From contig DASYAU010000138.1 in NCBI GenBank assembly GCA_036501185.1, positions 1-64,000 on the forward strand: a stretch of DNA of 64,000 bases, read 5' to 3'. Positions 1-8,523 of this stretch are shown here, piece by piece. The position numbers and the translations under genes are program-made. Positions within the stretch are counted from its first letter, which is position 1. Each line of letters opens with the position of its first letter. The notes beneath the pieces are model-generated. The model saw only the letters and a program-made list of their open reading frames with translations, was not told the origin of the DNA and ran no database searches. The DNA comes from Korobacter sp036501185 (GTDB taxonomy: Bacteria > Acidobacteriota > Terriglobia > Terriglobales > Acidobacteriaceae).

Positions 1-1221
1 GCGGAGCCGGAAATTGAGAATGGGAAGGTAAACCGGTGCGGCGAGTTCGAAGAGATCGGAGTTCCGGAACCATTCCGCGGCCTGATGGGCGAGGGCGAGT
101 TGGCGGTCGATGTGCTCCTCGTACGCCTGGCGGCCGTGAACGCGCAGGGTGAGGTAGAGCTTGAGAGAATTCATGCGGCGCGACCATTGCGTGCTGGTCT
201 TGAAATTGTCGGTGGGGGCGGCGCCCACTGCTTTGGGCATGTAGGGCGTGGAGACTTCGAAGGCGTCGCGCAGGGTTTGCGGGTGGCGGGTGAGGATAAC
301 GCCGGCGGCGAAGGGCATCGCGAGCCACTTATGCGGGTCGACGGTAAAGGAATCGCAGCGTTCGATGCCATTCAGGAGATGGCGATGACGGTCGCTGAAG
401 ATGGCGGAAGCGCCATAGGCGCCATCGAGATGCAGCCAAAGATTTTGACGTTCGCACATCTCCGCAAGGACGGGGATGTCGTCAATGGCGCCGGAGTTCG
501 TGGTGCCGGCGGTGGCGACGACGCAAAACGGCTTGCGGCCGGCAGATCGATCCTTGTCGATTTCCTTAACTAACAGATCCGGGTCGAGCTGGATGCGATC
601 CGTGATGGGGATGCGACGGACAGCGCGACGGCCGATACCGAGAAGGCCAGCGGACTTGTCGAGGGAATGGTGCGCCTCGGCGGAAGTGTAGAGGATGGGC
701 TCGGCACCGATCGACGCGACGCCGTTTTCAATTGCGCCGGGGAAGTGCTTGGCGAGAGCCAGTGCGAGGGCGGAGAAGTTGGCTTCGTTGCCGCCGCTGG
801 TGAAGGTGCCGTCGAATGGGCCGGACCAGCCGACGCGTTCGCCGACCCAACGAACAGTTTCGAGTTCAATGCGGGCGGCGAGTTGGGAGCGGGCGAGCGA
901 GGCGAGTTGCGGATTGAGCGCCGCGACGAGGGCTTCGGCGAGCACGGCCATATAGGCCGGCGTGGGATTCATGAGGCCGAAATAGTTGGCGGCGGGAACG
1001 TGGAAGCCCTGGTCAATGAGGTCGCGGGTGAGGTCGTCGAGGACGCGAGCGGCGTCGGGCGCAGGGAATTCGGGCAGCGGTTCATCCAGAGGGGCGAAGA
1101 CGCGCGATTCAGCGGGAAGCTGGACGTTGCGCGTGGGCAGCGACTCGTAGAAATCGTTGATGCGGTCGATGAGTTGGTAGCCGAGGCGCTGACGTTCTTC
1201 GCGCGAAAGTTCGAAGCCCAT
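1..1221 (-). CDS. Pyridoxal-dependent decarboxylase (partial, C-terminus off the window)
   Basis: A group II PLP-dependent amino-acid decarboxylase, the family of aromatic-L-amino-acid and glutamate decarboxylases. It would remove the alpha-carboxylate of an amino acid in the cytoplasm; the substrate cannot be read from the sequence. The frame is open from the ATG at 1221 to the window edge (407 codons). The cofactor lysine is K298 in the motif DPHKWLAMPF, and the upstream LHLDGAYGAS segment matches the PLP-binding aspartate region. The N-terminal part MGFELSREERQRLGYQLIDR is typical of the family. The C-terminal domain is cut off. It is divergent from the patatin gene, with about 110 bp between them. 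The family call is firm, the substrate unknown. Confidence 0.88.
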   Translation of the reverse strand, partial: MGFELSREERQRLGYQLIDRINDFYESLPTRNVQLPAESRVFAPLDEPLPEFPAPDAARVLDDLTRDLIDQGFHVPAANYFGLMNPTPAYMAVLAEALVAALNPQLASLARSQLAARIELETVRWVGERVGWSGPFDGTFTSGGNEANFSALALALAKHFPGAIENGVASIGAEPILYTSAEAHHSLDKSAGLLGIGRRAVRRIPITDRIQLDPDLLVKEIDKDRSAGRKPFCVVATAGTTNSGAIDDIPVLAEMCERQNLWLHLDGAYGASAIFSDRHRHLLNGIERCDSFTVDPHKWLAMPFAAGVILTRHPQTLRDAFEVSTPYMPKAVGAAPTDNFKTSTQWSRRMNSLKLYLTLRVHGRQAYEEHIDRQLALAHQAAEWFRNSDLFELAAPVYLPILNFRLR

Positions 1222-1332
1222 AGGTCTTAGACTATCCGTTTTTCTATAGGCTTCAAAAACTCACTTTAGCGTTGACTCCCCCCGAACTTGGAGTAATGTG
1301 TAGCGCCATTAGTTCGCTCACCCAGAGGAGCC

Positions 1333-4140
1333 ATGCCCCTGAATACTCCCCCTCCTGCTGCCGAAGCGCAGCACCGGCGAAGGCTGCGTCTTGTGCTGAC
1401 GTTGCTGATCTGTGCCGCGGTATTTCTGACCTGCGTTTACCTGAACATTGAGGCGCCGCTATACGACCGCGGGTTCGGCACGAACGAACTGAATGTCGCG
1501 AAAAGCGATTGCGTGGTGCAGAACATTCTTTCGGCGTGGGGACAGGATCCTGTAGTGGACCACTGCGCGGAGGCTGTAGCGGCTGCGGCGCAACCGGTGA
1601 GCGCAAATGCGACGCCGGCATCGCTGCCGGACGAGCAACAGGCGCGGTTGGAGAGAGACAACGTCACATCTCGAGCGAAGCTTAGCTATTACGTTGACTT
1701 TGGGATGATCGCTATTTACCTGGCGGGGTTGTTGGCGGCGATCAAGCTGTTTGCGGCGGATACACCCGGGTGGATACGGCGAAGCCGGATCCTTTATGTG
1801 CTGGCGGTTGGGGCGGCGACGTGCGATGTTGTCGAGAATTTTTCGTCGCTGCACAAGATCGCCAGCGGATCGAGCATGGGGTGGATCTGGTTGGCGACGT
1901 ATGGGAAGTTGGCGTTCTTCCTGGTCGCGATAGGTTTGCTGGCGATGATCGCATTGCTGCGCGGAGCGCCGTGGAAGACGAATGGACCGATCGTAGTGCG
2001 AGCGATTTATCACCTGCGGGTGCCACTGCTGGTTCAGCTGGGAATGGCGGGGCTCGCCTACATGGATGCGACGTCGGCGGGGTTCGCAAAGATGTCGCGG
2101 GGAATTTTCGATGTAGAGCGCTGGAAAGGCACGATGCTGGTGTCGATGCTCTTCTTCCTGCTGGCGTGGTCGGCACTGATCCTGACGCGCATCATCCTGG
2201 CGTACGGGGCGGAGCGATTTTACGGAGCGGGACGCGATCCGGCGCCGCCGAACGTGAATGCGATCAGCTTCAACGTGCAGGGAAAAATGTATTGGAGCAC
2301 GCTGGCGCTGTATTCGCTTCCAGCGTGGTATCCGATTGCGCGGGTGATCGGCGTGGCAGAGGACTTTCAGAACCGCTGGCTGAAGCTGCCGTTCGTGGCG
2401 CTGGGCGCGTTGGCGGCGATATTCCTGCTCTTCGCAATCGACTTGCTGCGCCTGCACGAACGCGAACGCGACAGCGGGAACCCACATGACTTTGCATTGC
2501 CTTTCCAACAGACACCGAGCCTGAAGCGACTGCGGGACGACTGGTTGGGCAAGAATCCGATTTTCGGCGACAGGGCCTGGTTCCGCTGGACATTCCGAAA
2601 GCTTGGTCCCGGTTTCACGGCTGCGGAGACGGGGGCGGTGGGATCGGGGCACTTACTGGCATTTTGCGCAATGATCGTGCTGTCGTTGTTATATGTGCTG
2701 AGCATCTGGCTGCACGGTGAGACGTGGCTCTATCGCGTGTTCCCACCGGTAGTGCTGTGGTTCGTGGTGATCGTGACGGGGATTGCGCTGTGGGTCGGCT
2801 CGTTCCTGACATTCTGGCTGGATCTCTATCGCATTCCGCTGCTAGTCGCAGTGGTGTTGTTGGCGAGCGGACTGGGGCTGATCCGCAAAGATGACCACTA
2901 CATCGCAACGAATTCTTCCGCACAGGAGAAAAGCGTAACTCCGGAGCAGTTCGTGGGGGCATGGCTCGACCGACATAAAGGAGATGGGAGTCCGCTGGTG
3001 GTGGTGACATCGGCGGGCGGCGGGATCCAGGCGGCTGCATGGACGGAGAAGGTGCTGACTTCGCTGGAGAAAGCGACGGCTTCGTGCAGGACGGATTTCC
3101 GCTCGTCGGTGCTGCTGATGAGTTCGGTGTCGGGTGGGTCGGTTGGCGTGATGTATTACGCCGATAGCTACCGCGAGCATCCGAACGTACACGCAGTGCC
3201 GAACGAGGAGGAACTCGAGGAATTGGCGGGACGGTCGAGTTTGGCGGCAGTCGGGTGGGGAATTGCCTATCCCGATAATTTGGCGGTGCGTCCGCTGGTG
3301 CTCTTGTTTGGGGATGAAACTTTGGACCGCGCGAGCGCGATGCAGCAAGCATGGGGACGCGGCTGGGACGGCGCTGCGGCGACACTTGCTGATTGGCGGA
3401 AAGCTGCAGCCGGGGGGACGCAGCCGGCAGTGATCCTGAATAGCACGGTGATCGAGACCGGCCAGCGCATGGAAATCTCGAATGTAGATCCGATGCTGCC
3501 CGACGGCGATGCGGCTGCGAGCTTCGAAGGCCAAATGCCATCGTGCGATGTTGACGTGTTGACGGCGACGCGGCTGTCGGCGACGTTCCCCTGGGTTAGC
3601 CCAGTAGCAAGGACCATTCCGCAGAGCTGCGGCGGAAAATACTCGTACCATTTTGCGGATGGCGGATATTACGACAACTTCGGCGTGGACTCCGCGGTGG
3701 ACTGGCTCACGCGCTCGAACCTGGAGAAACGAGGGTTGGAAGGGCACAAGCTGCTGTGGCTGCAGATCATCGCATTCCCGGATGACCCGCTGCCGGCGGC
3801 GAAAAGTTGGGGATGGCTCGACCAAGGTATGGCGCCGGTGAACGGCATGATGGATGTGAGGACGATGAGCCAGCGCGAGAATGCGCGCCAGTTGCGCGAT
3901 GGCTATATTGGGCGGTTCGGCGATACGAAGACGAACAAGGCTTATCAGTTCGTGTACCAGGGGCAGAATGCGCCGCTGTCGTGGCACCTGCTACGTTCGC
4001 AGAAACACGCGATCGACCAAACGTGGGATTGGTACGAAGGGCTGAACGATTCCGATTTCTACAAAGTGCGTGCGGAGTTCTGCGGAGAGGTTAGCGGGAC
4101 GACGGCTTCTCCCTTGCAAGGAGAAGGCGCTTCCGAGTGA
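1333..4140 (+). CDS. Polytopic membrane protein with C-terminal patatin-like phospholipase domain
   Basis: A 935-residue protein. The first ~540 residues hold a run of hydrophobic segments (for example residues 15-37, 122-140 and several between 160 and 380, then a group at 430-520) separated by short polar loops. The C-terminal ~390 residues resemble a patatin-like acyl hydrolase: an oxyanion-type GGG at 562-564, a GXSXG nucleophile elbow GGSVG with S603, and DGG with D776 as the second member of the Ser-Asp dyad. The inferred role is hydrolysis of lipid acyl esters at the membrane; the substrate is unknown. The last 50 bp overlap the end of the convergent ada gene. The start follows AGAGGAGCC, a good ribosome binding site. 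Confidence 0.75.
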   Translation: MPLNTPPPAAEAQHRRRLRLVLTLLICAAVFLTCVYLNIEAPLYDRGFGTNELNVAKSDCVVQNILSAWGQDPVVDHCAEAVAAAAQPVSANATPASLPDEQQARLERDNVTSRAKLSYYVDFGMIAIYLAGLLAAIKLFAADTPGWIRRSRILYVLAVGAATCDVVENFSSLHKIASGSSMGWIWLATYGKLAFFLVAIGLLAMIALLRGAPWKTNGPIVVRAIYHLRVPLLVQLGMAGLAYMDATSAGFAKMSRGIFDVERWKGTMLVSMLFFLLAWSALILTRIILAYGAERFYGAGRDPAPPNVNAISFNVQGKMYWSTLALYSLPAWYPIARVIGVAEDFQNRWLKLPFVALGALAAIFLLFAIDLLRLHERERDSGNPHDFALPFQQTPSLKRLRDDWLGKNPIFGDRAWFRWTFRKLGPGFTAAETGAVGSGHLLAFCAMIVLSLLYVLSIWLHGETWLYRVFPPVVLWFVVIVTGIALWVGSFLTFWLDLYRIPLLVAVVLLASGLGLIRKDDHYIATNSSAQEKSVTPEQFVGAWLDRHKGDGSPLVVVTSAGGGIQAAAWTEKVLTSLEKATASCRTDFRSSVLLMSSVSGGSVGVMYYADSYREHPNVHAVPNEEELEELAGRSSLAAVGWGIAYPDNLAVRPLVLLFGDETLDRASAMQQAWGRGWDGAAATLADWRKAAAGGTQPAVILNSTVIETGQRMEISNVDPMLPDGDAAASFEGQMPSCDVDVLTATRLSATFPWVSPVARTIPQSCGGKYSYHFADGGYYDNFGVDSAVDWLTRSNLEKRGLEGHKLLWLQIIAFPDDPLPAAKSWGWLDQGMAPVNGMMDVRTMSQRENARQLRDGYIGRFGDTKTNKAYQFVYQGQNAPLSWHLLRSQKHAIDQTWDWYEGLNDSDFYKVRAEFCGEVSGTTASPLQGEGASE

Positions 4141-5125
4141 CGCCCCAGCGATAACCGCTGAGATCGCCCGAGGCGGCGACGACGCGGTGGCAGGGGATAG
4201 CGATGGCAACGCGGTTTGAAGAGCAGGCGCGGGCGACAGCGCGGGTGGCGTTGGGAGAACCGAGTTGGGCAGCGAGGCCACTGTAGGTGAGGGTTTCACC
4301 TGGCTTGGTTTCGCGTAGGAGCTGCCAGACTTTGGCCTGGAATGCGGTGGCGTGGATATCGATGGGGATCGATGTCAGGAACTGGTTGCCGGCGATGTGA
4401 TCGGCAATAACGTCGAGATAGCGGGCGACCTTGGATTCGTCCCGACGGATTTCCGCGGCGTGGAAGTCTTCGCGCAAACTGGCTTCGAGGCTTGCGGCGT
4501 TGTCACCGAACGAGATGGTGCAAACGCCTTTTTCGGTGGTGGCGACTAGAAGTTGACCGATATCCGATTTGCGGATCCCGAAGGTGATGAGAGCGCCGCG
4601 GCCGCCGCGGCCATAGCTGGCGGGAGTCATGCCGAGGACGGAGTTGGATTGTTCGTAGAGGCGACTGGGTGAGCTGAAGCCGGCTTCGTACATGGAACTC
4701 GTGACATCGCCCGAGGACTTGAGTTTCGATTTGAAGTCATCGAGCTTGTGGCTGGCGAGGTACTCGCGCACAGTGACGCCGAGGACGCTGCGAAAGATTT
4801 GGTTGAGGCGACGGAGTTGCAGGCCCTCGTGCTGTGCGATCTGCTCGGGCGAGAAGCCTTTGTATTCGTCGGTTAGTTCGCGGCAGATGCGGGCGACGTG
4901 GTCGGCGCGGGATTCGGTTTTGGGCGCGCAGCGGCGGCAGGCGCGGTAGCCGCTCTGTTCAGCGTCTTTCGGAGTCGCGAAGAACTCGACCTGGCTGCGG
5001 TTGGGACGCTTGCTCGGGCAGGTTGGGCGGCAGTAGATGTGGGTGCTGCGAACGGCGTAGACGAAGCGGCCGTCGGCGGCGGTGTCGCGGGCGAGAACTT
5101 TCTGCCACATGGTTTCCGTACTCAT
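4091..5125 (-). CDS. ada: Bifunctional Ada: methylphosphotriester/O6-methylguanine-DNA methyltransferase and AraC-type activator
   Basis: A 344-residue Ada protein that repairs alkylated DNA and activates the adaptive response. The N-terminal zinc domain has C32 and C36 (YCRPTCPSKRP) and C63 and C66 (CRRC); by analogy with E. coli one of these accepts methyl from phosphotriesters. An AraC-type helix-turn-helix follows at ~80-165. The C-terminal MGMT domain carries the active-site motif PCHRVV with C312. I chose ATG 5125 over the upstream in-frame ATG at 5161 because GAGGTG lies six bases before it. The gene is convergent with and overlaps the patatin gene by 50 bp. Confidence 0.93.
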   Translation of the reverse strand: MSTETMWQKVLARDTAADGRFVYAVRSTHIYCRPTCPSKRPNRSQVEFFATPKDAEQSGYRACRRCAPKTESRADHVARICRELTDEYKGFSPEQIAQHEGLQLRRLNQIFRSVLGVTVREYLASHKLDDFKSKLKSSGDVTSSMYEAGFSSPSRLYEQSNSVLGMTPASYGRGGRGALITFGIRKSDIGQLLVATTEKGVCTISFGDNAASLEASLREDFHAAEIRRDESKVARYLDVIADHIAGNQFLTSIPIDIHATAFQAKVWQLLRETKPGETLTYSGLAAQLGSPNATRAVARACSSNRVAIAIPCHRVVAASGDLSGYRWGVTRKRLLLAREKPSSR

Positions 5126-5262
5126 CTTTTTCACCTCGAGATTTAGAGTACGGCGGGGCATGAGAAGTCGCTATCCGGGGAATGTCGGCAAAATTATTGT
5201 AAAACGATCGCGGATTGTCTCGAAATGCTGGGACGAGTGCAGCGCGAGTGCGGCTGATGAAC

Positions 5263-5306
5263 TTGACCGGAGTCTGTCAGTGGCATATATGTTTATGCCA
5301 TATATG
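5263..5306 (+). promoter_or_regulatory. Promoter and putative autoregulatory PadR operator
   Basis: A sigma-70-like promoter is visible: -35 TTGACC at 5263-5268, a 17-bp spacer and -10 TATATG at 5286-5291. The -10 sits inside a perfect 7-bp inverted repeat TGGCATA-N6-TATGCCA (5281-5300). The palindrome CATATATG also occurs twice, at 5284-5291 and 5299-5306. Symmetry over the -10, directly before a PadR gene, fits autorepression. Transcription would start near 5298, leaving almost no leader before the ATG at 5304. Confidence 0.55.
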
Positions 5307-5654
5307 AAGAGTCACCGGGCAACACTCGATCGCGAGTTGAAAAAGGGCAGTGCTGAATTACTAGTGTTATCGCTGCTGGAAGCGCGTCCGCGGCATGGGT
5401 ACGAGATCAGCCAGATGATCGAGACGCGCTCGGAGGGCGCGGTGCGGTTCAACGTGGCATCGTTTTATCCGCTGCTGTACAGGCTGGAAAAGCGCGGCTG
5501 GATTTCCGGGCGGTGGGTGGAGAAGCCTGGGCAGCGGCGCCGGCGGTATTACCGGCTCACTGCGGAGGGCAAGAAAATTCTGAAAGAACAGCAAAGCACA
5601 TGGCTGCAATTCGTGGTTGCGATGCAACGAATTACGGGGCTGGGCCATGCCTGA
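5304..5654 (+). CDS. PadR family transcriptional regulator
   Basis: A 116-residue winged-helix regulator of the PadR family. The N-terminal DNA-binding domain is clear: LLVLSLLEARPRHGYEI, then FYPLLYRLEKRGWI and RRRYYRLTAEGKKIL. A short C-terminal helix follows. In-frame ATGs also exist at 5289 and 5295, but they lie inside the predicted promoter/operator, so I prefer 5304 (MKSHRATL). Its stop overlaps the start of the permease gene by 8 bp. In acidobacteria PadR genes very often precede ADOP permeases, so it probably controls this permease and itself. The ligand is unknown. Confidence 0.9.
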   Translation: MKSHRATLDRELKKGSAELLVLSLLEARPRHGYEISQMIETRSEGAVRFNVASFYPLLYRLEKRGWISGRWVEKPGQRRRRYYRLTAEGKKILKEQQSTWLQFVVAMQRITGLGHA

Positions 5655-8388
5655 TTTTCGCGAACTTGTAAGAGGACGGTTGCAAGAACTTCGGCTTCCT
5701 GGCCATCGCGAGGCGGAGATCGTTGAGGAATTAGCGCAGCACTTGAGTGATCGGTACGATGCGTTGCGATCGATGGGAACCGCCGAAGAAGAGGCGCTGC
5801 GGATGGTGTCGGCAGAGCTGGATGAGCGGGACCTCGCCAGCGAATTCAGGGGCGTGGAGCGCGCGGCGGTAGAAACCGTGCCATTGGGCGCCAGTGGCGG
5901 GCGACCCTGGTCAGGATGGCGTCAAGACTTGCGGTACGCATTGCGGGCGCTGCGGGCGAGCCCGATTTTCGCGATCGTCTGCATTGCATCGCTAGCGCTG
6001 GGGATTGGGGCGAACACGGCGATTTTCCAACTGATCGACGCGGTACGAATGCGGCTGTTGCCGGTACAGAATCCGCAGGAACTCGCGGTGATACGGCCTA
6101 CCGATCTCCATCGCTCGGGACATGGCGCGGGAGATTTTTCGTACATGACGACGGGCCTCTTCGAACAAGTGAGGCAACAGCAGAAGGGATTCACCGAAGT
6201 TTTCGCGTTTGGCGGCTGGCCGGCATTCAACCTCGCGAGCGGAGGAGAGGCACGCTACGCGCACGGACTGTGGGTGAGCGGCGGATTCTTCGACACGCTC
6301 GGCGTCACGCCGCTGCTCGGGCGCGTGTTTCATGCGCCGGACGATCATCCGGGATGCGGCGTAGTGGGCGCGGTGATCAGTTATCCATTCTGGCAGCGTG
6401 AGTATGGCGGCGCTGTGGATGTGGTCGGCAAGACCGTACGCCTGGAAGGCCACCCGTTCCCGATCGTTGGCGTGACTCCGGCGTCGTTTTACGGAATGGA
6501 GATGGGGCGGCAGTTCGATGTGGCGGTGCCGATCTGCTCGGAGCCGGTGATTAACGGTGAAGACAACTTTTACTACATGCCGCGCGGTTGGTGGCTGACG
6601 GTGATGGGGCGTCTGAAGCCGGGTTGGACGTTTGCGAAGGCGTCGGCGCAGCTCGATTCGATTTCGGCGTCCGCGTTCCGAGAGACGCTGCCTCCGCAGT
6701 TCCAAGGGGACACCGCAAAACAATACCTGGCAAAAAGATTCGGGGCATTCCCGTCGGCGATGGGAGTTTCCGAGCTGCGCCAGGAGTATGAGACACCGCT
6801 GTGGCTGCTGCTGGCGATTGCGGCGTCGGTACTGCTGATCGCGTGTGCCAACCTGGCGAACCTGATGCTGGCACGGGCGAGCGCGCGTGAAAAGGAAATC
6901 GCCGTCCGCATGGCGCTTGGGGCAGAACGAGGGCGCATCTTGCGACAACTGGTCCTCGAGAGCATGTTGTTGGCGATTGGCGGAGCGCTGCTCGGGATCC
7001 TGCTGGGGTGCGGTCTAAGTCGCCTGCTCGTGAGGTATCTGGGCCAAAACCTTTTCGTGAACTTGGAATTGGATTGGCGGGTGCTAGGGTTCGGCGCCGG
7101 GCTCGCGTTGCTGACGACTTGCTTGTTCGGCCTCGGGCCGGCGATGCGAGCGACCAAGGCTTCGCCGGCGAGGCTGATGAACGCCGGCGGGCGAGGCCAG
7201 AGCGCATCCCGCGAGCGGGTGAGCCTTCGCAAAGTGCTGGTGATGTCGCAGGTGGCGATGTCGCTGCTGCTGGTGGCGGGGGCGATGCTGTTTGCAAGTA
7301 GCCTGCGCAAGGTCCTTTCGGTGGATCCTGGATTCCAGCGCGACGGGGTTCTCGTGATGTTCGCGGATTTTTCTTCGCTTCACGTGCCTGCCGAAGAGCG
7401 GTTGCCGATGAAACGGGCGTTGCTGGAGCGAGTCCGTGCGGTCGCGGGTGTACAGAGTTCGGCAGAGGTCCTGTTCGCCCCGTTCATGGAGAACGAATGG
7501 AATGACCGCATCCTGGTGGATGGCAAAAAGGAGGAATCGAGCGCGGTGGAAGACACGATTACCGACGGCTACTTCCGCGCGATGCAAACATCCCTGCTGA
7601 TGGGACGCGACTTCGACAACCGCGATACAGCGGGCTCGCAGCCGGTGGCCATTGTGAACCAGAAGTTTGCGAAGAAGATTCTCGGAACGGACAATCCCAT
7701 CGGGCGTTCCTTCAAGGTGGACGTATATCGCGGAGAGAAGCAGCCGGAATACGAAGTGGTGGGACTGGTGGCGGACACCAAGTTCGACGATATGCGCGAT
7801 GACTATCCGGCGATGGCGTACTACCCGCAAGCGCAGATACGGGCGGAGGAGCAGGGCACGGAGCTGGTGGTTCGCTCGCAGCTTCCGCTTGGGTCGCTGA
7901 CAGAATCGCTGCGACGCGCCGCAGCCGATGTGAATCCGGCGATGACGCTGGAGTTTCACGGTTTGCGCACGGAGATCGAATCTACGCTGCTGCGCGACCG
8001 GCTGCTCGCGACCTTGAGTGGCTGCTTCGGCGGATTGGCAATCCTGCTGGCGGCGGTCGGATTGTATGGCGTGATTGCCTACAGCGTGGCTCGTAGAACG
8101 AACGAGATCGGCATCCGGATGGCGCTGGGGGCGCTCCCAACGCGCATTGTTCGCATGATCGTTCGCGAAGCGCTCGTGCTCACAACGGTGGGCGTGGCAG
8201 CGGGGCTGGTTTTGGCGTTGATCGCTGCCCGGAGCGCAGCGAGCCTGCTATATGGGATTTCGGCGCACGACCCGGCGTCCCTGGTTCTTGCCGCGGTGGC
8301 CCTCATCGTGGTGTGCCTGGCAGCTGCGGCGGTTCCTGCGGTTCGCGCGGCGCGGTTGGATCCGATGGCTGCGTTAAGGGAAGAGTAG
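5647..8388 (+). CDS. ADOP family duplicated ABC-type permease (MacB/FtsX-like)
   Basis: A 913-residue membrane protein of the acidobacterial duplicated orphan permease type. An N-terminal ~75-residue soluble helical prefix (MPDFRELVRGRLQEL...) precedes a first transmembrane helix at about 110-135, a large extracytoplasmic MacB core, and an FtsX three-helix block around residues 400-500 with the typical REKEIAVRMALGAERGRI segment. A second core and FtsX block follow, with NEIGIRMALGALPTRIVR near 830. No ATPase gene is adjacent, as is usual for this group. I set the start at ATG 5647, which overlaps the padR stop. The likely role is transport or mechanotransmission at the inner membrane; the substrate is unknown. 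Confidence 0.92.
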   Translation: MPDFRELVRGRLQELRLPGHREAEIVEELAQHLSDRYDALRSMGTAEEEALRMVSAELDERDLASEFRGVERAAVETVPLGASGGRPWSGWRQDLRYALRALRASPIFAIVCIASLALGIGANTAIFQLIDAVRMRLLPVQNPQELAVIRPTDLHRSGHGAGDFSYMTTGLFEQVRQQQKGFTEVFAFGGWPAFNLASGGEARYAHGLWVSGGFFDTLGVTPLLGRVFHAPDDHPGCGVVGAVISYPFWQREYGGAVDVVGKTVRLEGHPFPIVGVTPASFYGMEMGRQFDVAVPICSEPVINGEDNFYYMPRGWWLTVMGRLKPGWTFAKASAQLDSISASAFRETLPPQFQGDTAKQYLAKRFGAFPSAMGVSELRQEYETPLWLLLAIAASVLLIACANLANLMLARASAREKEIAVRMALGAERGRILRQLVLESMLLAIGGALLGILLGCGLSRLLVRYLGQNLFVNLELDWRVLGFGAGLALLTTCLFGLGPAMRATKASPARLMNAGGRGQSASRERVSLRKVLVMSQVAMSLLLVAGAMLFASSLRKVLSVDPGFQRDGVLVMFADFSSLHVPAEERLPMKRALLERVRAVAGVQSSAEVLFAPFMENEWNDRILVDGKKEESSAVEDTITDGYFRAMQTSLLMGRDFDNRDTAGSQPVAIVNQKFAKKILGTDNPIGRSFKVDVYRGEKQPEYEVVGLVADTKFDDMRDDYPAMAYYPQAQIRAEEQGTELVVRSQLPLGSLTESLRRAAADVNPAMTLEFHGLRTEIESTLLRDRLLATLSGCFGGLAILLAAVGLYGVIAYSVARRTNEIGIRMALGALPTRIVRMIVREALVLTTVGVAAGLVLALIAARSAASLLYGISAHDPASLVLAAVALIVVCLAAAAVPAVRAARLDPMAALREE

Positions 8389-8422
8389 CCGGTCTTCCGC
8401 GATTACGATGATTTTGGGGTTT

Positions 8423-8472
8423 ACACCTACCACGGAGGCACTGAGACACACCTACCACGGAGGCACTGAGAC
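8423..8472 (+). repeat. Perfect 25-bp tandem duplication
   Basis: Two identical 25-bp units (8423-8447 and 8448-8472), each starting ACACCTACC and containing CACGGAGGCACTGAG, stand head to tail between the convergent permease and lysS genes. The second unit is also the left arm of the long hairpin that follows. Confidence 0.85.
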
Positions 8473-8522
8473 ACGGAGTTCTTCCAATCACTTTCTCCGT
8501 GTCTCAGAGGCTCCGTGGTGGG
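8451..8522. terminator. Long imperfect hairpin between convergent genes
   Basis: Arms 8451-8478 and 8495-8522 are complementary at 25 of 28 positions, with a 16-base loop. The right arm ends one base before the lysS stop codon. There is no strong T-run, so it may be a transcript-end structure or a mobile palindromic element rather than a classical terminator. CCACGGAG/CTCCGTGG palindromes of this sort are often dispersed in bacterial genomes. Confidence 0.55.
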
Positions 8523-8523
8523 T

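Noticed and set aside
1459..2652. Long minus-strand open frame inside the patatin gene
   Set aside because: Arg/Gln-rich nonsense composition typical of antisense shadows.
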